Shown here piece by piece: positions 1 to 6,263 of a DNA stretch of 10,900 bases. The stretch spans positions 1-10,900 of the forward strand of contig CAZWUW010000089.1 in assembly GCA_964636895.1 (NCBI GenBank), given 5' to 3'. The notes under the pieces were generated by a model that had not been told where the DNA came from, did not search any database, and was given only the letters and a program-made list of their open reading frames with translations. The DNA is from CAZWUW01 sp964636895. Its GTDB lineage: Bacteria > Bacillota > Thermincolia > Thermincolales > CAZWUW01. The translations under genes were made by a program, and so were the position numbers. Position 1 is the first letter of the stretch. Every line of letters begins with the position of its first letter.

Positions 1-107
1 TTGCCGTTCACCAGCACGGTAACGGCAGGTCCGGCGGCCTGAACCGCAGGGCTGAGCAGGAGCAGGCCAATCATTATGAGTAATAAACAATTTATAAACT
101 TTTTCAT
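1..107 (-). CDS. Secreted protein, N-terminal part only (possible stalk-domain protein)
   Basis: This is the 5' end of a minus-strand gene that continues beyond the left edge; 35 codons are visible. The peptide starts MKKFINCLLLIMIGLLLLSP, which is two lysines, a hydrophobic core and then a VQA-A junction at residues 22-25, a good Sec signal peptide with signal peptidase I cleavage after about residue 24. The mature part begins GPAVTVLVNGK, which resembles the start of the copper amine oxidase N-terminal-like (stalk) domain found on many clostridial surface proteins; that resemblance rests on about ten residues only. A GGAAAGGA ribosome binding site lies about 10 bases upstream of the ATG at 107. 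The gene diverges from the tRNA/SRP block. Function cannot be named. Confidence 0.7.
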   Translation of the reverse strand, partial: MKKFINCLLLIMIGLLLLSPAVQAAGPAVTVLVNG

Positions 108-378
108 GCTAAACCATTCCTTTCCAATTTGACTGGTTGTATTCGCCATTAGTTCGCAAAACACCTGCCCGAAATAGAATATTTGCCTAAAAATACTCAC
201 AAAAAGATATGTGGTAATGTGCGATGGGGAAGTACTCCTGCCAGCAATGGCAATAATTTTGTTTATATACAGTCTGCAATAGTCGCTATGCCCAGCTGTC
301 GTAGAACCGAGCAAGAGATATATGGTAATTGCCCCATTAATTTATTAACCGTAGTAGGATTTAAACAGGTAAAAACCC
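108..378. other. Intergenic stretch without a supported gene
   Basis: This AT-rich region separates the divergent secreted-protein gene from the tRNA-Ser promoter. It must contain the promoter for the minus-strand gene, but I see no convincing -35/-10 pair for it. The only + strand open frame starts at a TTG (183) without a ribosome binding site and has an unremarkable composition, so I do not call it. Confidence 0.5.
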
Positions 379-407
379 TTGCATCTGACCCGAAATAATT
401 GTATAAT
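379..407 (+). promoter_or_regulatory. Sigma-A type promoter for tRNA-Ser
   Basis: TTGCAT (379-384), a 17-base spacer and a perfect TATAAT (402-407). Transcription would start near 414, giving a leader of about 60 bases before the tRNA. The leader contains a small GTTGG/CCAAC hairpin. The -35 box is poor but the -10 box and spacing are good. Confidence 0.6.
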
Positions 408-477
408 GATTAAGCGAAATTGGTTGGCGTGACTACCAACTATTGGCTTAATAGAAAACTTACAATTATTTGACCAC

Positions 478-571
478 GGAGAGGTGTCCGAGCTGGTCGA
501 AGGAGCACGACTGGAAATCGTGTAGTCGGGGACAACCTGGCTCGAGGGTTCGAATCCCTCTCTCTCCGCCA
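478..571 (+). tRNA. tRNA-Ser, anticodon GGA
   Basis: This is a class II tRNA with a long variable arm. The acceptor strand GGAGAGG (478-484) pairs with TCTCTCC (561-567) with one G-U pair, followed by discriminator G568 and an encoded CCA (569-571). The anticodon stem CACGA/TCGTG (506-510, 518-522) closes a 7-base loop CTGGAAA with anticodon GGA at 513-515, reading UCC and UCU. The T arm is GAGGG-TTCGAAT-CCCTC. A serine tRNA next to the SRP RNA and dnaX is also the arrangement in Bacillus subtilis. Confidence 0.97.
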
Positions 572-581
572 TGATTAAACA

Positions 582-607
582 AGTGGCCAGGCAACTGGCC
601 ACTTTTA
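582..607 (+). terminator. Hairpin after tRNA-Ser, weak intrinsic terminator or processing hairpin
   Basis: A perfect 9-bp stem AGTGGCCAG/CTGGCCACT (582-590, 595-603) is closed by a GCAA tetraloop (GNRA type) and followed by only four T residues (603-606). It may terminate the tRNA transcript only partly, because no clear promoter is visible between it and the SRP RNA. Confidence 0.7.
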
Positions 608-622
608 TACAACATTAATCTT

Positions 623-891
623 GGCTGTGCTACACGGGGAGGTAGCGGTGCCCTGTACCCGCAATCCGCTATAGCGGGGTGGAATTCCTGCCTGCGGCCT
701 TATCTTGTGAGGTCTGACCGCCGTAAGTGGCGCTGACGATTGGGTCCTACGCAACGTGCACTTGTGAACCCCGCCAGGTCCGGAAGGAAGCAACGGTAAG
801 CGAGCCCGCGCGTGTGCCGCAGGGGTGCCTGATTCGAGTTAACTGCGTCGGTAACGCTTGGGAGGTAATTGTCAACGGTAGGTGCACGGCC
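623..891 (+). ncRNA. ffs: Signal recognition particle RNA (large, Gram-positive type, 6S/scRNA)
   Basis: This is the RNA core of the signal recognition particle, which binds Ffh and targets nascent membrane and secreted proteins to FtsY and the translocon. The S-domain hairpin with its GGAA tetraloop and the asymmetric/symmetric loop signature is at 774-799 (CCAGGTCCGGAAGGAAGCA, then ACGGTAAGC). The Alu-domain signature TGCCCTGTACCCGCAATCCG starts at 649, and its presence marks the long Bacillus/Clostridium form rather than short 4.5S RNA. The ends are set by the closing helix GGCTGTGC (about 623-630) with GCACGGCC (884-891), one G-U pair. Length of about 269 nt matches the family. Ends are accurate to a few bases; mature ends depend on processing. 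It lies between tRNA-Ser and dnaX, as in B. subtilis (scr). Confidence 0.96.
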
Positions 892-902
892 TAAATAATT
901 TT

Positions 903-931
903 AGCAGTCAGCAGAATCTGGCTGCTTTTTT
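903..931 (+). terminator. Rho-independent terminator of the SRP RNA
   Basis: Stem AGCAGTCAG/CTGGCTGCT (903-911, 918-926; one T-G wobble), loop CAGAAT, then a run of six T residues (926-931). Placed 12 bases after the end of the SRP RNA. Confidence 0.9.
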
Positions 932-1032
932 CATTATGATAAAGGATTTCCTCCGTACAGCAGCGAATTAAAAATACTGGTTATTGTGCATATCAATCCA
1001 TATCTGCTTATGAATTTATTGAGGTGTTTATT

Positions 1033-2715
1033 ATGTCTTATCTGGCGTTGTATAGAGAATGGCGTCCCCAGTTATTTCGGGATATAGTAGGCCAGGAACA
1101 TATTAGCCGGACTTTACAAAACGCTATTAGAGCCGGTCGGGTTGCCCATGCTTATCTTTTTTGCGGACCCCGGGGCACCGGCAAGACCACTTCCGCCAAG
1201 GTGCTGGCCAAAGCCCTTAACTGTCAGCACGGACCGGCTGAAGAACCGTGTAATGAGTGTGAAAACTGCCGGCGGGTCATGGATGGGACCTCCATGGACG
1301 TGATGGAAATAGATGCCGCTTCTAACCGGGGCATTGATGAAATTCGTGACCTGCGGGAAAAAGTAAAATTTGCCCCGTCGGAGGGCAAATACCGGATTTA
1401 TATTATCGACGAAGTGCATATGCTAACAACAGAGGCATTTAATGCGTTACTGAAAACCCTGGAAGAACCGCCGGCCCATGTGGTATTTGTATTGGCCACT
1501 ACGGAGCCGCACAAAATTCCTAGTACTATCTTGTCCCGGTGTCAGCGGTTTGATTTTCGGCGTATAGGGCTCAGGCAGATTGCTGATCGGTTGGCTCTGG
1601 TGGCGGAGACAGCTAGTATTAAGACTGATGAGGAAACGCTAACCCTTATAGCCAAAGTCGCAGAAGGCGGGATGCGGGATGCCTTGAGCATTTTCGATCA
1701 ATGTATCGCTTTTGGCGGCACTCAAGTTACTATGGATGAAGCAAATGCTGTCCTGGGTACGGTGAACCGGGAGTTTTTGTTCCGCATGGCCGATTGCCTG
1801 GCGGGGCGGGATATCACCGCCGGGTTGCTGTTGGTGCATGAATTGGTGCGGCAGGGTAAAGATGTACGCCAGTTTACCAAAGATTTAATCGAGCATTGTC
1901 GAAATCTATTGTTGGTCGATGTTTGCCGGGAAGCCGGGGAACTGGTGCCGGTGGGTGAACAGATACTGCATGAAATGCGGGAGCAGGCAGTCCTTTTTGG
2001 CCGGAGCAAGATTATTCAGACGATTGAACAATTGTCAGCAGCCGAAAAAGAAATGAAGTGGAGTGCGCAACCGCGGCTATTACTTGAACTGGCAGTTATC
2101 AGGCATGCTCAGATTATAACGGACGAAGGCTCTGTCGCCGAGTTGGCAGACCGCCTTACACTCCTAGAGCAGCAACTGGCAGGCGGTGTATTGGAAAAGT
2201 CAAAGACGGGCAGTATAGGTAAGCGGGTTGCTGCGGCAGGAGCACTAGCAGCAGCAAAGGCAGCGGATGTACCGGCAAAGGCAGCGGATGCGTCTGTAGC
2301 AGCACCGGCTGCCGTAGTGAAAAAAAATACCGCTCAGCCGTCGGCCGATATTGATTTGGCACAGGTGGAAAAAATCTGGCCGCAGGTGTTGGAAAAAATA
2401 AAAAAAGTGAAAATATCCTGTCACGCTTTTTTAATGGAAGCTAAAATAATTGCCTTTGACGGAGATGTGTTAAGCCTTGGTTTTCCAGAACAATACGTAT
2501 TTCATAAAGATAAAATAGAACAGCCGGAAAACCGGCAGGCAATCGAAAGCATTTTATTGGAAGTTACCGGCAGTACTTTGAAATTAACGTGTAAGTTCAT
2601 AAAATCCTCGGGGAATCCCGGAAAAAAAGCGGCGCCAACCTTACCCGAACAAGACCTATTGGTTCAGGGGGCCAGAGAGCTTTTTGGGGGAGAGGTTATT
2701 GAAATAAAGGATTAA
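1033..2715 (+). CDS. dnaX: DNA polymerase III subunits gamma/tau (clamp loader)
   Basis: This is the ATPase of the clamp loader, which opens the sliding clamp and (as tau) links the polymerase to the helicase. At 560 residues it has the usual length for Firmicutes tau. Visible motifs are Walker A GPRGTGKT (residues 45-52), four zinc-binding cysteines C64, C73, C76 and C79, Walker B IIDEVH (124-129), and the SRC motif (168-170). A lysine/alanine-rich linker (about 395-432) precedes the tau-specific C-terminal domain. I start at ATG 1033 because GAGGTG lies 6 bases upstream and the protein then begins MSYLALYREWRP as in the family; a GTG nine bases earlier overlaps that ribosome binding site. 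ybaB follows after 21 bases, and the three genes are probably one operon. No strong promoter is seen in 932-1032. The linker has an A8 run that could produce a gamma-like short form (separate entry). Confidence 0.97.
   Translation: MSYLALYREWRPQLFRDIVGQEHISRTLQNAIRAGRVAHAYLFCGPRGTGKTTSAKVLAKALNCQHGPAEEPCNECENCRRVMDGTSMDVMEIDAASNRGIDEIRDLREKVKFAPSEGKYRIYIIDEVHMLTTEAFNALLKTLEEPPAHVVFVLATTEPHKIPSTILSRCQRFDFRRIGLRQIADRLALVAETASIKTDEETLTLIAKVAEGGMRDALSIFDQCIAFGGTQVTMDEANAVLGTVNREFLFRMADCLAGRDITAGLLLVHELVRQGKDVRQFTKDLIEHCRNLLLVDVCREAGELVPVGEQILHEMREQAVLFGRSKIIQTIEQLSAAEKEMKWSAQPRLLLELAVIRHAQIITDEGSVAELADRLTLLEQQLAGGVLEKSKTGSIGKRVAAAGALAAAKAADVPAKAADASVAAPAAVVKKNTAQPSADIDLAQVEKIWPQVLEKIKKVKISCHAFLMEAKIIAFDGDVLSLGFPEQYVFHKDKIEQPENRQAIESILLEVTGSTLKLTCKFIKSSGNPGKKAAPTLPEQDLLVQGARELFGGEVIEIKD
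2254..2290 (+). repeat. Tandem 21-base repeat in the dnaX linker
   Basis: The 16-mer GCAAAGGCAGCGGATG occurs at 2254-2269 and again at 2275-2290, a period of 21 bases (7 codons). It encodes two copies of AKAAD in the flexible linker of DnaX. It keeps the frame and looks like a recent in-frame duplication. Confidence 0.85.
2320..2354 (+). promoter_or_regulatory. Candidate frameshift/slippage site in dnaX
   Basis: A run of eight A residues (2320-2327) includes the heptamer A-AAA-AAT in the zero frame. A -1 ribosomal shift, or insertion of one A by RNA polymerase slippage, would add eight codons and stop at TGA 2352-2354, giving a product of about 440 residues that keeps the ATPase domains and loses the tau domain. 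Gamma is made by a -1 ribosomal shift in Escherichia coli and by slippage on an A run in Thermus thermophilus. Whether it happens here is inference. Confidence 0.35.
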
Positions 2716-2736
2716 AAGAGGGAGGATCTGATAATT

Positions 2737-3060
2737 ATGTTGGGTAATATGGGCAATATGGGCAAAATGATGAAACAGATGCAAAAAATGCAGGCCGATA
2801 TGGCTAAAATGCAGGAGGAAGTAGCTGCCAAAACAGTGGAGGCATCTGCCGGCGGCGGCGTTGTAAAAGTTGTAGCCAATGGCAAACAGGAACTGGTTTC
2901 TATAGAAATAAAGCCGGAAGCCGTAGACCCGGAAGATGTGGAAATGCTGCAGGACATGGTGCTTGCGGCTGTGAATGAAGCACTGCGCGCGGCTCAGGAT
3001 ATGGTGGCCGGTGAAATGAAAAAAATTACCGGCGGTATAAACATTCCCGGTCTTTTTTAG
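2737..3060 (+). CDS. ybaB: YbaB/EbfC family nucleoid-associated protein
   Basis: This is a small DNA-binding protein of the YbaB/EbfC family (YaaK in Bacillus), which forms a homodimer with a tweezer-like fold and is thought to act on nucleoid organisation or recombination together with RecR. The 107-residue product is of normal length. Residues 1-30 are a methionine-rich amphipathic helix with repeated GNMG and KMQ units, followed by VEASAGGGVVKVVANGKQEL (about 34-53) and the IEIKPEAVDPEDVEMLQDMV segment, both family hallmarks. GGAGG at 2721-2725 serves the ATG. It sits between dnaX and recR, the standard position for this gene. Confidence 0.95.
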   Translation: MLGNMGNMGKMMKQMQKMQADMAKMQEEVAAKTVEASAGGGVVKVVANGKQELVSIEIKPEAVDPEDVEMLQDMVLAAVNEALRAAQDMVAGEMKKITGGINIPGLF

Positions 3061-3075
3061 GCAGGTGAACAGCAA

Positions 3076-3675
3076 GTGCTATATTATGCCGAACCGGTAG
3101 CCAAATTGATTGAGGAACTGGCTAAATTACCGGGCATAGGCCCAAAAACCGCCCAGCGGTTGGCTTTTTACATACTAAACACTGATACCGGTACGGCCCG
3201 AAACCTGGCCCGGGCAATTGTGGAGGCCAAGGATAAAATCAGGTACTGCTCGGTTTGCAGTAACCTAACTGATGTTGATCCTTGTCATATTTGCAGCGGT
3301 GAACGGCGTGACCGGTCCATTATTTGTGTAGTGGAAGAACCAAGGGATGTTGTGGCTATAGAAAAAACCAGGGATTTTAAAGGGTTGTACCATGTTTTAC
3401 AGGGCGCCATTTCGCCGATGGATGGGGTGGGGCCGGAGGACTTGCGGATCAAAGAATTATTACCGCGCTTGCAGCCGGGGGAAGTAAAAGAGCTGATAGT
3501 TGCCACCAATCCTAATATTGAAGGGGAAGCTACTGCTATGTATCTGGCCAGGCTGATTAAACCACTGGGGGTCAAAGTTACCCGCATTGCTCATGGCTTG
3601 CCGGTGGGCGGTGACCTGGAGTATGCTGATGAGGTTACCTTGGCCAAAGCCTTTGAAGGCCGGCGGGAAATTTGA
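3076..3675 (+). CDS. recR: Recombination mediator protein RecR
   Basis: RecR works with RecO (and RecF) to load RecA on SSB-coated single-stranded DNA during gap and break repair. The 199-residue length is typical. The order of parts is the helix-hairpin-helix LAKLPGIGPKTAQRLAFYIL (residues 15-34), the C4 zinc finger C58-x2-C61, C70-x2-C73, the Toprim domain from IICVVEE (82-88) to LIVATNPNIEGEATAMYLAR (140-159), and the C-terminal GLPVGGDLEYADEVTL segment. The start is GTG at 3076, the only start in register with the conserved N-terminus, with an AGGTG about 9 bases upstream. It is separated from ybaB by 15 bases. No terminator follows; the T-box promoter begins only 8 bases after the stop. 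Confidence 0.97.
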   Translation: MLYYAEPVAKLIEELAKLPGIGPKTAQRLAFYILNTDTGTARNLARAIVEAKDKIRYCSVCSNLTDVDPCHICSGERRDRSIICVVEEPRDVVAIEKTRDFKGLYHVLQGAISPMDGVGPEDLRIKELLPRLQPGEVKELIVATNPNIEGEATAMYLARLIKPLGVKVTRIAHGLPVGGDLEYADEVTLAKAFEGRREI

Positions 3676-3682
3676 TTCTATC

Positions 3683-3711
3683 TTTACACCAGTCGAATAC
3701 TATGCTACAAT
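3683..3711 (+). promoter_or_regulatory. Sigma-A type promoter of the aroF-pheA operon
   Basis: TTTACA (3683-3688), a 17-base spacer and TACAAT (3706-3711); each box differs from consensus at one position. The predicted start near 3718 is about 20 bases before the T-box stem I, as expected for a T-box transcript. Confidence 0.8.
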
Positions 3712-3738
3712 TACATTTAATATTATATTTTTATTAAA

Positions 3739-4021
3739 AGCTGAGACGGAGGAAAGTAAACTGGAACAGGTTTTTTCAGGGAGAGGGGTCACCGACTGAA
3801 AGCCCTTCAAAACTTGACCGTGTTGAAGTTCCCTCCTGAGCTGCAGGTTGAAAGGCGAGCAGCCAAAGTAGACTGTGCCGGATCTTCCCCGTTAAAAGGA
3901 AGGGGGTATCGGTGTAAAAGCCCGTACCTTAAGATGAGCGGACCTTTTTACAGGTCAATGCGGGTGGTACCGCGGGAGTTAGTTAGCATTACTCTCGTCC
4001 CTTTTGGGACGGGAGTTTTTT
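3739..4021 (+). promoter_or_regulatory. T-box leader, phenylalanine (UUC) specifier
   Basis: This is a transcription-attenuation riboswitch that senses uncharged tRNA. Stem I starts with AGCT/AGCT (3739-3742, 3839-3842) around a kink-turn-like GAGAC and then GGAGG/CCTCC (3748-3752, 3832-3836). Above it the 3' side of the specifier loop reads GAAG-TTC-C, so the specifier is TTC at 3829-3831 (Phe); the GAA-x-NNN offset matches the known glycine T-box of Geobacillus. The distal part of stem I carries GGG...CCC around 3785-3804. A small GACCT/AGGTC hairpin (3941-3956) comes just before the T-box sequence AATGCGGGTGGTACCGCG (3957-3974). The bulge TGGT (3965-3968) complements an ACCA 3' end, which suits tRNA-Phe with discriminator A. 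Element identity is very secure; the Phe assignment is likely and fits the downstream genes. Confidence 0.93.
3991..4021 (+). terminator. Conditional terminator of the T-box
   Basis: Stem ACTCTCGTCCC/GGGACGGGAGT (3991-4001, 4006-4016; one wobble pair), loop TTTT, then a six-T run (4016-4021). It competes with the antiterminator formed by the T-box sequence; binding of uncharged tRNA should prevent it from forming. Confidence 0.93.
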
Positions 4022-4049
4022 ATTTTGCTAAGGAAAGAGGTTGTTTATT

Positions 4050-5081
4050 ATGGTTGTGGTTATGGATTTGCGGGTAACCGAAAAACAAATTAAGGATGTA
4101 AAAAAGAGGCTGGAACAACTGGGTTTTAAGACTCATTTGATTCGGGGGGTAGAGCGTATTGTAATTGGTGCCATCGGTGACAAAAAAGCAATTGATGCAT
4201 CCGGTCTGGAATTGATGCCGGGGGTTGAAAAAATTGTGCCGATTATGCAGCCTTTTAAAATGGTGAGTAGGGAAGCCAAAAATGAAGACACTATTATTAA
4301 GATTAAGGACTTTACTATTGGCGGGCCTGCTGTTACGATTATGGCCGGTCCCTGCGCCATCGAGAATAAGGAACAATTAATAGAAACAGCAAGAATCGTA
4401 AAGTCCGCCGGTGCGCACGTTATTCGCGGGGGTGCCTATAAGCCCAGGACATCGCCTTACAGTTTTCAGGGCATGGAAGAAGAGGGGCTGAAGATACTGG
4501 CCGCGGCCGCTTCCGACACCGGACTGCTGACTATTACCGAGGTTATAGACACGGAAAGCCTTGAGCGGGCTTGCCAATATGTGGACATTATTCAAATCGG
4601 GGCCCGGAATATGCAAAACTTCATATTGCTGCGTAAGGCGGGTAAAAGCGGCAAACCGGTATTGTTGAAACGCGGTCTTTCGGCTACGGTGGAAGAATGG
4701 CTGATGGCAGCGGAATACATAATGTCGGAAGGCAATTATAACATTATTTTGTGTGAGCGGGGGATTCGTACTTTTGAAACCTACACTCGTAACACGTTGG
4801 ACTTGAGTGCCGTACCTCTGATTAAGCGTTTAAGTCATTTGCCGGTGATTGTCGACCCCAGCCATGCCACCGGTGACTGGCGATTGGTCGCGCCGCTGGC
4901 GAAGGGAGCGGTGGCGGTAGGCGCGGACGGACTGTTGATCGAAGTGCACCCGGAACCGGCCAAAGCCCTTTGTGACGGGAATCAGTCCCTCACGCCGAAG
5001 AGTTTTGCCACGCTTGTACAAGAATTGCGTGTTGTAGCCAAAGCTGTAGGAAGAGAGATGGGAGGGCAGGCAGATGCATAG
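4050..5081 (+). CDS. aroF: 3-deoxy-7-phosphoheptulonate (DAHP) synthase, type I-beta with regulatory domain
   Basis: It condenses phosphoenolpyruvate with erythrose 4-phosphate to give DAHP, the first step of the shikimate pathway. The 343-residue protein has an N-terminal ferredoxin-like domain (about 1-70), the feedback-control module of the Thermotoga maritima enzyme, followed by a TIM barrel. Barrel motifs are AGPCAIE (99-105), GGAYKPRTSPYSFQG (127-141), QIGARNMQN (182-190), LLKRG (205-209) and IVDPSHATGDW (267-277). Predicted metal ligands are C102, H272, E298 and D309, to my recollection the same numbers as in T. maritima, which supports the start at ATG 4050. AGGAAAGAGG lies 9 bases upstream of it. 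The gene follows the T-box and overlaps pheA by 8 bases. There is no chorismate mutase domain here, unlike the B. subtilis enzyme. Confidence 0.95.
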   Translation: MVVVMDLRVTEKQIKDVKKRLEQLGFKTHLIRGVERIVIGAIGDKKAIDASGLELMPGVEKIVPIMQPFKMVSREAKNEDTIIKIKDFTIGGPAVTIMAGPCAIENKEQLIETARIVKSAGAHVIRGGAYKPRTSPYSFQGMEEEGLKILAAAASDTGLLTITEVIDTESLERACQYVDIIQIGARNMQNFILLRKAGKSGKPVLLKRGLSATVEEWLMAAEYIMSEGNYNIILCERGIRTFETYTRNTLDLSAVPLIKRLSHLPVIVDPSHATGDWRLVAPLAKGAVAVGADGLLIEVHPEPAKALCDGNQSLTPKSFATLVQELRVVAKAVGREMGGQADA

Positions 5082-6207
5082 AATAATCGGGTATCTGGGG
5101 CCGGCCGGGACATTTACTGAGGAGGCGCTCCTAAAGTATACAGGTGCCGACTGCAGTGAACGGGTAGCCTGTGCTTCCATTAATGCTGTGTTTCAGGGAG
5201 TAAAGGACGGCCATCTTGATTTGGGGCTGGTTCCTTTTGAAAATTCCACAGAAGGTTCGGTCAACCTTACACTTGACCTTTTAGCCGGAGAATGTGATTT
5301 AAAAATCAAAGGTGAAGTTATTATGCCTGTGGTGCATCACCTGATAGCCCGGGCAGGGACGGCAGTTTACCGGGTTGCCCTGGTGCTATCCCACCCGCAG
5401 GCACTGGCGCAATGCCGGCAGTCTATTGAAAAAAGTCTGCCCGGAGTGGAAACGCGGGCAATGTCCAGTACGGCGGAAGCTGTCTTGGCAGTGGCTGAAG
5501 CGCAGGAAACATGGGCTGCTGTAGGCAATGCCCGGGCCGCAGAAATGCATGGACTTGCAGTGATAGCTTCTAATTTGCAGGATTGCCGGGAAAACCGTAC
5601 CAGGTTTATAATTATCGGTAGGGAAGATGGTTTGACTACTTCGGGGGCGGCACACAAGACTTCCATTCTGTTTACAATCACTGACCGGCCGGGAGGGCTT
5701 TATGAAATTCTGAAGGAATTTGCTTTGCGAAATGTTAACTTGACCCGCATTGAATCCCGTCCAGCCAAAAGAAATCTGGGTGATTACGTGTTTTTTGTGG
5801 ATTTGGCCGGACACCGGGAAGAGCCCTCGGTACGTGAATGTTTGGAAGCAGTACGAAATCAGGCTGCTAAATATAAACTGCTGGGGTCCTATCCTGTGGA
5901 TGCAGTGGCGGTACAGGAGGCAGGTATCCTTCCGCCTCAAATGTCACTGGGGCGGGCGCGGCAAGATATTGACATCATTGACCGGCAAATAGTTGAACTA
6001 TTGGCCAAGAGAACTGCATTGGTGAGGGTTATTGGCGAATTGAAAAGCGGACAACCGGATATCCGGGACCCGGACAGGGAAGAGCAGGTATTGCGGCGGG
6101 TAAAGTCAGCTGCCGAAAAGAAGGGCGTCAGCCCGGAATTAATCGATAAAATTTATCAAACGATTTTTGACCATTTTGTTAAGTTTCAAAAACAGCAAAA
6201 AAAATAA
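5074..6207 (+). CDS. pheA: Bifunctional prephenate dehydratase / chorismate mutase (PDT-ACT-CM order)
   Basis: It catalyses chorismate to prephenate and prephenate to phenylpyruvate, the two committed steps to phenylalanine. The prephenate dehydratase domain comes first (1-185): GYLGPAGTFTEEA (6-18), PFENSTEGSVN (54-64) and the catalytic TRF motif T176-R177-F178. An ACT domain (about 195-273) follows with GGLY (207-210) and ESRP (227-230), the signatures of Phe binding and feedback inhibition. The C-terminal domain (about 290-377) is an AroQ-type chorismate mutase helix bundle with R296, R313, K324, D332, R335 and E336 in the spacing of the E. coli active-site residues. E. coli PheA has the mutase first, so the order here is reversed. 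The ATG lies within the end of aroF with GGAGGG upstream, indicating translational coupling. The gene should share the Phe T-box. Confidence 0.94.
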   Translation: MHRIIGYLGPAGTFTEEALLKYTGADCSERVACASINAVFQGVKDGHLDLGLVPFENSTEGSVNLTLDLLAGECDLKIKGEVIMPVVHHLIARAGTAVYRVALVLSHPQALAQCRQSIEKSLPGVETRAMSSTAEAVLAVAEAQETWAAVGNARAAEMHGLAVIASNLQDCRENRTRFIIIGREDGLTTSGAAHKTSILFTITDRPGGLYEILKEFALRNVNLTRIESRPAKRNLGDYVFFVDLAGHREEPSVRECLEAVRNQAAKYKLLGSYPVDAVAVQEAGILPPQMSLGRARQDIDIIDRQIVELLAKRTALVRVIGELKSGQPDIRDPDREEQVLRRVKSAAEKKGVSPELIDKIYQTIFDHFVKFQKQQKK

Positions 6208-6230
6208 AATTATGGTCATAACTTGTACAT

Positions 6231-6256
6231 CCCCTCATATATATTGATGTGAGGGG
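6231..6256 (+). promoter_or_regulatory. Hairpin overlapping the yaaL ribosome binding site
   Basis: CCCCTCA (6231-6237) pairs exactly with TGAGGGG (6250-6256). The right arm is the GAGGGG ribosome binding site of yaaL. It is followed by GTTATTT, too weak a T run for a confident terminator. It could end the pheA transcript or hide the binding site in read-through mRNA. Confidence 0.5.
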
Positions 6257-6263
6257 GTTATTT

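Noticed and set aside
183..398. 71-codon + strand open frame before the tRNA promoter
   Set aside because: TTG start without a ribosome binding site, no recognisable domain, and it runs through the tRNA promoter.
345..602. Minus-strand open frame containing AEREGFEPSS
   Set aside because: It is the antisense of tRNA-Ser, a well-known source of spurious protein annotations.
605..793. Minus-strand open frame of 62 codons
   Set aside because: It lies antisense to the SRP RNA and has no independent support.
984..1014. TTGTGC and TATGAA as a dnaX promoter
   Set aside because: Both boxes are poor and the spacer is 19 bases; I leave the dnaX promoter uncalled.
3814..4077. 87-codon open frame in the recR-aroF gap
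   Set aside because: The region is fully explained by the T-box leader and terminator.
4377..4616. Minus-strand frames inside aroF, pheA and the kor genes
   Set aside because: They are shadows of well-supported + strand genes and show no ribosome binding sites or family motifs.
6223..6245. TTGTAC and TATATT as a promoter for yaaL
   Set aside because: The spacer is only 11 bases.
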